Shown: positions 37,949 to 46,018 of the stretch, in pieces | Layout of the letters: every line of letters begins with the position of its first letter | How positions within the stretch are numbered: the first letter of the stretch is position 1 | Origin: Candidatus Nucleicultrix amoebiphila FS5 | GTDB taxonomy: Bacteria > Pseudomonadota > Alphaproteobacteria > Caedimonadales > Nucleicultricaceae | Reading direction: 5' to 3' | DNA: 64,000 bases | Assembly: GCF_002117145.1 (NCBI RefSeq) | Contig: NZ_CP008743.1 | Location: 744,001 to 808,000 of the forward strand | Notes under the pieces: generated by a model | The model's input: the letters and a program-made list of their open reading frames with translations, nothing else | What the model was told of the DNA's origin: nothing | The model's database searches: none | Program-made: the position numbers and the translations under genes

Positions 37949-39712
37949 ATGAAGGAAAATAATCTTGCCCAGAAAGTAAATGAAGAAGAGAGATCCTTAA
38001 CGGATGGCTACAATGAGTATTATGCTTGGCTTGACCAATTGTTTTATCAAAGCATTGGTAAACTCACCTTCTCTCTTTCTCCAGCTTCTATTACCTTAGC
38101 GTTTTGTGATTGGATTATTCATCTCGCTTCTTCTCCAGGCAAGCAAGTAGCCCTGAGCGCTCAAGCCTTAGAACTCTTAAAACGCTACCAATGCGTTTTG
38201 CGTGGTGATCAAGAAGACAAAAAATGTCAATATTATCTGACAGATAAGCGTTTTAAGGACTCCGCCTGGCAAAAAGCACCTTATAAATACTATCAACAAG
38301 CTTTTCTTTATGTTGAAGATTGGTGGAAAAATGCCGCATGTGCTCCAGGCACTTCAGAACATCATCGTGATGTTATTGATTTTACTTTAAGACAAATGTT
38401 GAACTTTTTTTCACCTACAAACTTTCCTTTTACCAATCCAGAAGTTTTATCAACGACAATTGAACAAATGGGAATGAACTTATTCCGAGGATACAAATAT
38501 TTTTTGAAAGATTTGAGCAAGTCATTGTTAGGTGAACCACCCGAAAGCTTGCAAAAATTTAAAGCAGGACGCGATGTAGCGATTACTCCCGGTAAAGTGA
38601 TATATCGCAATAACCTCATAGAACTTATCCAATACAGCCCCAGCACAAAAGAAGTTTATGCAGAGCCGATATTGTTTGTTCCAGCTTGGATCATGAAATA
38701 TTACATTTTGGACCTTTCTCCTCAAAACTCCTTGGTTAAGTATATGGTGGATAAAGGACATACTGTCTTCATGATTTCCTGGAAGAACCCAATGCAAGAA
38801 GATCGTGATCTTTCGTTTGAAGACTATATACAGCTTGGCATTATGGACGCATTAAAAGTCATTAAAGATATCTGTCCTAAAACTTCCATCCATGCTGCGG
38901 GCTATTGCTTAGGAGGAACACTCCTCACTATGGCAGCAGCTTATTTAAGTCGATACAACCATCAACAGTTGAAAACTGTCACGCTCTTTGCAGCTCAAAC
39001 AGACTTTACAGAGGCTGGAGAAATACTTCTATTTGTTGATGAGAGTCAAATAAACTTCCTTAAAAAAATTATGAAGCAACAAGGGTATCTTGATAAACCT
39101 CAATTGAAGGGTACTTTTCAGATGCTCAAGTCCACCGATCTCATTTGGTCCTATATGTTAAGAAACTACCTTTTAGGGGTTCGCAAAGAACCAAGTGATT
39201 TAATGGCTTGGAATGCCGATGAAACGCGTCTTCCCTATCGAATGCATATGCAATATCTGAAGAATATTTATTTGAAAAACGACCTGGCTGAGGGTCGCTT
39301 TAAAGTGAATCAGAAGCCCGTTGCCATCCAAGATGTGGCAGTGCCTATTTTCTGTGTTGCTACAGTGAAAGATCACATTTCACCGTGGCAATCGGTTCAT
39401 AAAATTCATCTTTTGGCAGACACAGATGTAACTTTTGTTTTGACCAGTGGAGGACATAATGTGGGTATTGTCAGTAATCCAGATCACCCAAAAGCAGCTT
39501 ATCAAATAAAAACTACCCCAAGAAATGAAGTGTACTTGTCTCCTGATCGTTGGGAAGCCCTTGCACCTCATAAAAAAGGGTCGTGGTGGCTAGCGTGGCA
39601 AGAATGGATCGCGCAAGCTTCCTCTACGAAGAAGGTAATGGCTCGACCTGCGGGGAATAAAAACTACAAAGCCATTGAAAATTCTCCGGGAACATATATC
39701 TATCAAACTTAA
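37949..39712 (+). CDS. phaC: Class I poly(3-hydroxyalkanoate) synthase
   Basis: Polymerises hydroxyacyl-CoA into carbon-storage granules. The lipase-like box is AAGYCLGG with the catalytic Cys320. Asp475 (VKDHISPW) and His503 (SGGHNVGIV) complete the triad. Family segments LFVPAWIMKYYILDLSPQNSLVKY and GHTVFMISWKNP are present. ATG 37949 (587 aa) is preferred because GAGGG sits 5-6 bases before it; the upstream frame (from 37907) looks like leader. The neighbour 12 bases downstream is an SDR gene; phaA, phaB and phasin genes are not in the window. Confidence 0.95.
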   Translation: MKENNLAQKVNEEERSLTDGYNEYYAWLDQLFYQSIGKLTFSLSPASITLAFCDWIIHLASSPGKQVALSAQALELLKRYQCVLRGDQEDKKCQYYLTDKRFKDSAWQKAPYKYYQQAFLYVEDWWKNAACAPGTSEHHRDVIDFTLRQMLNFFSPTNFPFTNPEVLSTTIEQMGMNLFRGYKYFLKDLSKSLLGEPPESLQKFKAGRDVAITPGKVIYRNNLIELIQYSPSTKEVYAEPILFVPAWIMKYYILDLSPQNSLVKYMVDKGHTVFMISWKNPMQEDRDLSFEDYIQLGIMDALKVIKDICPKTSIHAAGYCLGGTLLTMAAAYLSRYNHQQLKTVTLFAAQTDFTEAGEILLFVDESQINFLKKIMKQQGYLDKPQLKGTFQMLKSTDLIWSYMLRNYLLGVRKEPSDLMAWNADETRLPYRMHMQYLKNIYLKNDLAEGRFKVNQKPVAIQDVAVPIFCVATVKDHISPWQSVHKIHLLADTDVTFVLTSGGHNVGIVSNPDHPKAAYQIKTTPRNEVYLSPDRWEALAPHKKGSWWLAWQEWIAQASSTKKVMARPAGNKNYKAIENSPGTYIYQT

Positions 39713-39724
39713 AGAGACGCTACC

Positions 39725-40552
39725 GTGATTGAAAAACTTTTGTGTTGGGGACTAGGGTACACTGCCCATTTTCTCAAAACAAATCTAGAAGAACAAGGCA
39801 TCTTCGTTCAAGGAACGCATCGAAATGATGATCTTCTAACGCAAGAGGATATCTTCTCAGCATCGCACATTCTAGTTTCGATTCCACCAATTGATGGCGA
39901 AGATTTAACTCTCAAACATTATGCTTCAATACTAAAAAAACATAGAAATCTTCAATGGCTGGGGTACCTTTCTTCTACAAGCGTTTATGGTGACCATCAA
40001 GGTCAGTGGGTTACCGAGGAAAGTCTTATGCATCCTGACAGTTTACGTTCAAAACAGCGATTAGCTATTGAGAATCAATGGTTAGAGTTTGGACTCCATT
40101 ACAAATTGCCTATACACATCTTTCGCCTGACAGGGATTTATGGGCCTCAACGTAATACTCTGGAACGGCTTATAAAGGGCGACACCCTAAACATCTACAA
40201 GCCTGGACAAGTCTTTTGTCGCATTCATATTTTGGATATTGTTGAAATGCTGAAAGTTTCTATGAATCACCCAAATCCAGGGCAGGTTTATAATGTGACG
40301 GATGACGAACCAGCATCGAGCAACGATGTATTGAGCTTTGCAGCATCATTATTGAAAATTCCTTGCCCTCCCCTCATTCCCTTTGAAGAAGCCAGTCTCT
40401 CTGATTTTGCAAAAGAATTTTATCTTTGTAACCGCCGCGTTTCCAATCAAAAAATAAAAGAGGAGCTGAAAATACAGCTCCTCTTTCCAACGTTTAGGGA
40501 AGGACTATCAGATCTTATCGCTCATTTGCCACAGTTGAAGCTAGAAAATTAG
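39725..40552 (+). CDS. NAD(P)-binding SDR-family epimerase/dehydratase-like protein
   Basis: Extended/atypical short-chain dehydrogenase, 275 residues, similar in layout to YeeZ-type proteins. The N-terminal nucleotide-binding motif is CWGLGYTAHFL rather than the usual GxxGxxG. SSTSVYGD supplies the Ser/Tyr of the active site, FRLTGIYGPQRN follows, and HILDIVEML and VYNVTDDEP are typical of the family. The start is GTG 39725. It is likely co-transcribed with phaC. Its 3' end overlaps the convergent gene by 38 bases. The substrate is unknown. Confidence 0.8.
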   Translation: MIEKLLCWGLGYTAHFLKTNLEEQGIFVQGTHRNDDLLTQEDIFSASHILVSIPPIDGEDLTLKHYASILKKHRNLQWLGYLSSTSVYGDHQGQWVTEESLMHPDSLRSKQRLAIENQWLEFGLHYKLPIHIFRLTGIYGPQRNTLERLIKGDTLNIYKPGQVFCRIHILDIVEMLKVSMNHPNPGQVYNVTDDEPASSNDVLSFAASLLKIPCPPLIPFEEASLSDFAKEFYLCNRRVSNQKIKEELKIQLLFPTFREGLSDLIAHLPQLKLEN

Positions 40553-41219
40553 CTGTGTCATCTTGGACTTTACATTCTAACTCTAAGCCACCTGTCTTCG
40601 TACTCTCAAAAGCATCATAAAAACGTAGAATATATTTTTTTCCAAAGGTCAACTTCTGACAACGCACTAAATCTGCTTTTTCAAAGGCTGACGCCCTACG
40701 CCCACCTACAACGAATGTGGAAGCTCCTTTCACGTCTTTTGACGACACTGCAATCAATTGAGATCCCTTTTTTTTCTTATCATAAACGGGGTAAGCACGA
40801 TCTTTTTCAACCAGATATTTGAACGATGTGGAATTGGAGGCTAATTGGGGATCTGTTATATTTGGCTCAAAGACATCAAATTTAACAGGAAGCTTCATAT
40901 TGTTTTCTACTTCAATAAGTGCATACCCTTTTTTCAAAAGACATTTTTCACCGATATTTGATTTATAACTGCAGCTTTCTAAACAGAATTTCAGACGCTC
41001 TGGATCGTCACAAACATTTTTTTCATCAGTTGGAAGACATAGGGCCTCTCCCTTAGTAAAGGGGGTATTTCCCGTCGTTGTGCAATGACCACCACTTAAG
41101 CTTCCAGAAGATAACTTTCTTTTCAACGAAGACATGACATCGCCAAAAACTTCTCCGGAAGTTAACACCTGCAATACCGAGATCACAAAAATAAAATATA
41201 AAAAATTGAAACGTTTCAT
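40515..41219 (-). CDS. Exported cysteine-rich protein of unknown function
   Basis: 234 residues, not recognised. The signal peptide MKRFNFLYFIFVISVLQVLT... is cut near VFG. A Ser/Gly-rich stretch (29-44) leads into six cysteines at 46, 61, 70, 79, 83 and 93. The first gap (15 residues) and the C-L-x-x-C-S piece (79-84) are repeated in the exported protein at 51621-52457. The second half (about 100-225) looks beta-rich, with two more cysteines. GAGGGG precedes ATG 41219. The 3' end overlaps the SDR gene by 38 bases. A secreted disulfide-bonded protein is inferred. Confidence 0.7.
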   Translation of the reverse strand: MKRFNFLYFIFVISVLQVLTSGEVFGDVMSSLKRKLSSGSLSGGHCTTTGNTPFTKGEALCLPTDEKNVCDDPERLKFCLESCSYKSNIGEKCLLKKGYALIEVENNMKLPVKFDVFEPNITDPQLASNSTSFKYLVEKDRAYPVYDKKKKGSQLIAVSSKDVKGASTFVVGGRRASAFEKADLVRCQKLTFGKKYILRFYDAFESTKTGGLELECKVQDDTANFLASTVANER

Positions 41220-41287
41220 GTGCCCCTCTTATTTGTTTTTCATTGATTAAATAATTATGACACAAACAAAAGGATTGCGTAAAGATT

Positions 41288-42841
41288 TTAAGAATTTTGG
41301 ATAGCAGCCACTGAAGCAAACAAGTCGCTCTTTCGGCGTTGTTCTTCTTCATAAACAAGACGAATATACATTTTATTAAGAGAAATCACGGCTAATATCC
41401 AGACAGAAACCACAGCAATAAAAATCGCGATCATAAATGGAGCGACAATCATCAAATCACTAGCCGCTGTCAAAATTAGTAGACCACTGGAGATGTACCC
41501 ACCGCTGGCCTTGCTAAAACTATGCCCAATCACATCAACAGCAGCCTTACCTTTGACCTTTAAGTCATCGTCTAAAGGAATATAGGCCATTTCCTTTGTG
41601 GGATCGAACATTGAATATTTGCTACATTTTGAAAGAACCTGCTGCGTCGAACCAATGAGCACTGCCATCATCAAAGGAGTAAGACTTAAAAATTGGGTTA
41701 CTGTTGCGAGGTAATCACCAAAAAGAATGAAGGAAAAGAACAATCCTCCTGTAATCGCAAGAACCGTTGGTGTGATAATTGCTCCTCGAAACCACCCAAA
41801 ACGAGCAACAATCCCTTTGAAGAAAAAAATTAAGATTACTGTAGCAAATCCCGTAGCAATTGAAAAATTCCCCATAAAATCAGCATATTCTAGCGTTGTA
41901 GGATATTGCAACCTCAATTGCTTTTTCCAAATCAAACCTGCCAAGTTATTACAAATACCATACCCCAAAACAAGAATAGCAATAAGACCAATATATTTGG
42001 ACGTCACCACATGCTTAAAGCTTTCAAAAACAGTATACTTGGGCTTTTTCTCATTACTTTTAGCTTTACTGGCGGATTCATCATAATAACGAGGATCAGT
42101 TAACACACTTCTATTCATCCAATAATAAATACAGATGATCACCAAGCCACAAAAGACAACTGAGATAGTCAGAGCGTTCAGATAATCACCACAAGAATCA
42201 ACCGCGCCTCCTGCTTGCCTTTGAATTGCACAGAAGTGTTTCATTGCTAGCCCAGCGGCAATAAGTGCACAATGTCCTAAAAACCCGAACATAGTGTAAA
42301 AGCGTTTTGCCTCTTTGGTTTTAGTGATCTGGTTCGCAAACTGCCAGAACAAAAGACCCAAAACGATTGTTCCCCAGAGCTCTGAGAAAATATAAAAGCA
42401 CGACAAGGTCCAGACTTCAAAAACCGAAATAAAATGTTGGATATTGGGCAGTAATATTTTTAAATGTTGAACAGTTTCTGCTGAAGGGTGCAGCAAATCT
42501 CTATAGGGGTAAAGAAAAAGAGCAAAAACAAGAAAAAATATTAAGAATATTGAGACGCCTGTATAAAACAAAGATTCTCGCTTTAAAGTATTGGCCAGCT
42601 TTGCATAAATTGTAACAAAAAGAATGGCCACAGGCATGATAATGTAGCCCTTTAAAAAGGGGATCACTTCAGGTCCCACTGCTGGCACCACCAAAGCATC
42701 TTTCGTATTGCGCAACACTGTATAGTTGAACAACACAAAAAACATCATTAAAGTCATAGGAAGAAATTTTTTTGCTTCATTGCCCTGGATCGGCCAGAAC
42801 AAGTTACGAAGTCTGCTAAACGATGGTTCTTGAGACTGCAA
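41288..42841 (-). CDS. ATP/ADP translocase (Npt/Tlc family)
   Basis: Nucleotide transporter that exchanges host ATP for bacterial ADP, or imports other nucleotides, in Rickettsia, Chlamydia and related bacteria. The 517 residues have about 11-12 membrane segments and the family start FWPIQGNEAKKFLPMTLMMFFVLFNYTVLRNTKDALVV. The region MFDPTKEMAYIPLDDDLKVKGKAAVDVIGHSFSKASGG is the conserved C-terminal signature. The start is TTG 42841, the only possible start after an in-frame stop. Whether it is a true exchanger or a net importer cannot be told. Confidence 0.95.
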   Translation of the reverse strand: MQSQEPSFSRLRNLFWPIQGNEAKKFLPMTLMMFFVLFNYTVLRNTKDALVVPAVGPEVIPFLKGYIIMPVAILFVTIYAKLANTLKRESLFYTGVSIFLIFFLVFALFLYPYRDLLHPSAETVQHLKILLPNIQHFISVFEVWTLSCFYIFSELWGTIVLGLLFWQFANQITKTKEAKRFYTMFGFLGHCALIAAGLAMKHFCAIQRQAGGAVDSCGDYLNALTISVVFCGLVIICIYYWMNRSVLTDPRYYDESASKAKSNEKKPKYTVFESFKHVVTSKYIGLIAILVLGYGICNNLAGLIWKKQLRLQYPTTLEYADFMGNFSIATGFATVILIFFFKGIVARFGWFRGAIITPTVLAITGGLFFSFILFGDYLATVTQFLSLTPLMMAVLIGSTQQVLSKCSKYSMFDPTKEMAYIPLDDDLKVKGKAAVDVIGHSFSKASGGYISSGLLILTAASDLMIVAPFMIAIFIAVVSVWILAVISLNKMYIRLVYEEEQRRKSDLFASVAAIQNS

Positions 42842-42942
42842 AGATTAATTTCCCGTCCAAAAGATTTTGAGGTTTCCTATCACCTCATGGCACTTGTATA
42901 CGAGGAAAGAACTCTTTTGGCAACAAGTTCCTTAGAAAAAAT

Positions 42943-43494
42943 TTAATTTTCCGTTAATGAAGATTTGAAGCGCTCTTGCGGGACAGGTGGACGAATTTTC
43001 TTAAGTTTTTCAAGTTTCTCCACCTTTATATTACCGTAAGCTTCTGGATGTTTAAGCTTTTCTTCTACCGCCAGTTCTTCCAAAATATGGCTTGCGAGCT
43101 TTTTATGCTGCTCAAAACTTTTGAGGTTAATAACGTCAGCTTTAGCCTTTTTAATAAGCTTCTTTCTTTTCTCTGCGGTCAAAGATTCATCCTTTTCAAG
43201 GTGAATTACCTTTAAAGCAGGCAAAATGTATGGGGCAAGCTCGTCAAAATATTCACTACGGTTTTTAATAGTTTGTTCCAATTTTTCTTTAGCAATAGGC
43301 ACTACCCTTATTAAACCTTCGTATTTTAATTCTTTTTTGATCTGCTTTAAGATTTTTTTGTATTCATCGTAAGTAACTTTAAGAGATGCGAGATTGTCAT
43401 TGGAAGAAAGTGAGTCTTTATCTTCTGCTAACACAACTGTTCCAAGCCCATTCACGAAAACAGCAAGCAACCCTATAATTCTCAATAATTCCAT
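42943..43494 (-). CDS. Small exported, highly charged protein
   Basis: 183 residues, not recognised. ATG 43494 is chosen because AGGGAG precedes it and it opens a clean signal peptide (MELLRIIGLLAVFVNGLGTVVLA, cut before EDKD). An upstream ATG at 43521 lacks a binding site. The mature part is Lys/Glu-rich and helical, probably elongated or coiled-coil, with no cysteine. It lies between the ion channel gene and the ATP/ADP translocase on the same strand; a periplasmic role is possible but unproven. Confidence 0.65.
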   Translation of the reverse strand: MELLRIIGLLAVFVNGLGTVVLAEDKDSLSSNDNLASLKVTYDEYKKILKQIKKELKYEGLIRVVPIAKEKLEQTIKNRSEYFDELAPYILPALKVIHLEKDESLTAEKRKKLIKKAKADVINLKSFEQHKKLASHILEELAVEEKLKHPEAYGNIKVEKLEKLKKIRPPVPQERFKSSLTEN

Positions 43495-43570
43495 GACCTC
43501 TCCCTTTAAAAAGCTCAACATAATCTAAACTTTTTTAAAGAGAGCCTCAATAGCAGATTATTGCGCCTAG

Positions 43571-44359
43571 TTATTTGCGACGCTTCAAATCTCCTCTGAT
43601 TTCTTTAAGGTCTCTCTGTATTTTACTTAATTCTTGGCGTAAGTCCGTCGTTCCTTTACGAGGTTCAAAACGCTCTTCAACCCTTAATACTGCGCTTATC
43701 ACTGCTCCAATCATAAGAGCCACTAAAAAATAACTCACAAACAAAAGAAGGCTAAAGAATAAAGTAGAGGACAAACCAATAGTATGGAGCTGTTCTGTAA
43801 TAACAACCCAACTTACTCCCCCCGTCACAACTTTTAATAAGGTATACATTGAAAGACCTACGGTACCAAATTCGGTAGATAAGTGAGTGCCAAACATGGC
43901 TGTAGACATGAGAGCAAACATATAAAAGATGACCATTGACACTATGAAGACGTTCGCAAGGCCAGGCAAAGCATGAACCAATCCATCAACAATGTGCTTT
44001 GTTCGTGGAAGCAGCTCTAAGGAGCTCATAACATGTAAAAACCTTAATAATCTAAAGGTATAAGCAATAGAATTAGGCATCAGAGATAACGCAATGACTA
44101 TAAAGTCAATCACGTTCCAGTAACTTTTGAAAAATCTTCCTCGTAAAAGAATAATTTTCACCATCATTTCGATCACGAAGACGGCTAAAATAACACGATC
44201 AATTGTTTCAAAAATTTCATTATAGGACTTAAATTCGGGAAAAGTACTCAGCCCCGACATAGCGCCAATCGCGAGCACCATCCCAATGACAATAAAATGC
44301 ATCAATTTTGATTCAAAAAACTTTTCTGCGCTTTCAGCAAGACGATCCAGAGTTGACAT
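43571..44359 (-). CDS. Voltage-gated-type ion channel (BacNav-like, ion_trans family)
   Basis: 262 residues with six membrane segments: S1 20-36, S2 55-72, S3 82-96, S4 100-117 with only a few basic residues (FRLLRFLHV), S5 133-157, S6 197-226. A re-entrant pore lies at 168-186, and a C-terminal coiled coil at 238-260 is as in bacterial sodium channels. LLPRTKHIVDGLVHALPGLANV matches the S4-S5 linker of NaChBac relatives. The selectivity filter reads T-G-G-V-S-W (179-184) instead of T-L-E-S-W, so the ring glutamate is missing. Ion preference is open. Confidence 0.82.
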   Translation of the reverse strand: MSTLDRLAESAEKFFESKLMHFIVIGMVLAIGAMSGLSTFPEFKSYNEIFETIDRVILAVFVIEMMVKIILLRGRFFKSYWNVIDFIVIALSLMPNSIAYTFRLLRFLHVMSSLELLPRTKHIVDGLVHALPGLANVFIVSMVIFYMFALMSTAMFGTHLSTEFGTVGLSMYTLLKVVTGGVSWVVITEQLHTIGLSSTLFFSLLLFVSYFLVALMIGAVISAVLRVEERFEPRKGTTDLRQELSKIQRDLKEIRGDLKRRK

Positions 44360-44450
44360 TTTTTCCCCTCTCGCAAATATTATGGTTTCAAATCATAGTT
44401 CTAATTTAGCAAGAAAACCTTTTATAAAGGGTTAATAAGGACATTACCCT

Positions 44451-45461
44451 ATGCGGAAAAGACATTCAGGGCCTGTAGGACGGATTGAAGTCTTAAAAAT
44501 TAAGAGTAAAGCGCTCAGCCAAAACCTATTAGGCGATCCATTAGAACGCGACCTTCTTGTTTATCTACCCCCTCATTTTAATGCCGCCGCTCATTATCCC
44601 TTGATCGTTGAATTTGCGGCTTATTCAAATTCTGGATTGGGTCGCCTTAATTGGCGCAATTTTGGTGAGAATGATGCTGAACGTCTAGACCGTCTGATAG
44701 CTGAAGGGATGCCTCCTGTCATTGTTGCTTTTCCTGATTGTTTTACACGTCTTGGGGGCAACCAATATGTAAACAGCCTAGCTATGGGTAATTATGAAAC
44801 ACATATCCTTGAAGAAATTGTGCCTCTTATAGAAACTACATTTAACTGTGGAGGGCTCGGTAAAAGAGGCTGTATGGGAAAATCTTCAGGAGGATATGGC
44901 GCCATTTTCCATGGTATCAAGCATGCTGACTTTTGGAGTGCCATCGCTTGCCAGTCTGGCGACATGGCATTTGACCTCGTTTACCTTCCTAGTTTTCCTA
45001 AAATTTTCAACTATTTATCAAAATTTGATTACTCCATAGAGAACTTTATAACGTCTTTTGAGAGTCGTTCAAAATTAAGTGGTATCGATATTGAAACCCT
45101 CAATATGTTAGCTATGGCTGCAAGCTATGATCCTAATCCTAGCGCTTTTTTGGGAATTCAACTTCCGGTTAATCCTCACTCACTTGAGATCATACCTGAA
45201 CGTTGGCAAGCTTGGCTGAAATATGATCCCCTAAATATCGTTCAACAACACGGAAGTCATCTACGTCAATTGAAACTACTATTTATTGATTGCGGCAGTT
45301 ATGATCAGTATCATCTTCATTATGGTGCACGCAGACTGATAAAACTATTAAAAACGATGGATATTCCTCATATGTATGAAGAATTTCCGGATGATCATTC
45401 AAGTTTGGATTACCGACTTGATCGCAGTTTTCCCCTCCTCTCAAACGCATTACATCAATGA
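44451..45461 (+). CDS. Alpha/beta-hydrolase, esterase D/enterochelin esterase-like
   Basis: Putative carboxylesterase, 336 residues, cytoplasmic (no signal peptide). RDLLVYLPPHFNAAAHYPLIVEF opens the hydrolase fold. The nucleophile elbow is GKSSGGYGA (Ser). Candidate acid and base are in IDCGSYDQY and DDHSSLDYR near the C-terminus. The ribosome-binding site AAGGA is about 10 bases before ATG 44451. It overlaps the next gene by 4 bases (ATGA), suggesting coupled translation with the P-loop protein. Substrate unknown. Confidence 0.8.
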   Translation: MRKRHSGPVGRIEVLKIKSKALSQNLLGDPLERDLLVYLPPHFNAAAHYPLIVEFAAYSNSGLGRLNWRNFGENDAERLDRLIAEGMPPVIVAFPDCFTRLGGNQYVNSLAMGNYETHILEEIVPLIETTFNCGGLGKRGCMGKSSGGYGAIFHGIKHADFWSAIACQSGDMAFDLVYLPSFPKIFNYLSKFDYSIENFITSFESRSKLSGIDIETLNMLAMAASYDPNPSAFLGIQLPVNPHSLEIIPERWQAWLKYDPLNIVQQHGSHLRQLKLLFIDCGSYDQYHLHYGARRLIKLLKTMDIPHMYEEFPDDHSSLDYRLDRSFPLLSNALHQ

Positions 45462-45976
45462 AAACAAAAAAGAATCAACGGATTTTTATTTTTGGTCCTG
45501 CTGGCGCTGGAAAATCAACTTTAAGCAAGATTTTAACAAAAAAAACAAATATTCCTACGTACCATCTTGATTGTCTTTATTGGCTTCCAGGGTGGAAACG
45601 CACTGAAGATCCAATATGGTATGATAAGTTGCATAAAATCTTAACTCAGCCTTCTTGGATTATAGAAGGAATGCTTCAGGATTTCGAGCTTCGTGCCCAA
45701 TCTGCATATACAATTTACGTTTTAGATTTTCCTCTGTGGTTATGTCTTTGGCGAGCGACAAAACGTACCTTGCAACATAAAAGACGGGTCCGAGAATGCC
45801 GACCCAAAGGGTGTTCTGATAAGTTTTCTTGGTTGCTATTTAAAGCAATTTTCAAATATTACTTAAGACGAAAAACTTATTTTGAGTATTTTGCCAAACA
45901 TCAAAAAGATAAAAAAATTAAAATTTTTAAAAGCCCGCGAGAACTTGATGATTTCTTGCGCAAGCTACACAAATAG
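45458..45976 (+). CDS. P-loop kinase-like protein (FlaR/adenylate-kinase-related)
   Basis: 172-residue nucleotide-binding protein of the group annotated as 'DNA topology modulation protein FlaR' or AAA-family ATPase. Walker A is GPAGAGKST (about 13-21). Then come IPTYHLDCLYWLPGW, WIIEGML and the lid-like RATKRTLQHKRRVRECRPKG, all typical of the group. It is probably a small-molecule or nucleotide kinase. The start overlaps the esterase stop by 4 bases. Confidence 0.8.
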   Translation: MKTKKNQRIFIFGPAGAGKSTLSKILTKKTNIPTYHLDCLYWLPGWKRTEDPIWYDKLHKILTQPSWIIEGMLQDFELRAQSAYTIYVLDFPLWLCLWRATKRTLQHKRRVRECRPKGCSDKFSWLLFKAIFKYYLRRKTYFEYFAKHQKDKKIKIFKSPRELDDFLRKLHK

Positions 45977-46018
45977 ATTAAAAATTTAAACATTAAAAAT
46001 TTTAGAGAACTTAGCGCT

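Noticed and set aside
42866-42892. TGAGGT...ACCTCA inverted repeat as a terminator upstream of the translocase gene
   Set aside because: Six-base stem without a T run, lying just 5' of the TTG start; not convincing as a terminator or operator.
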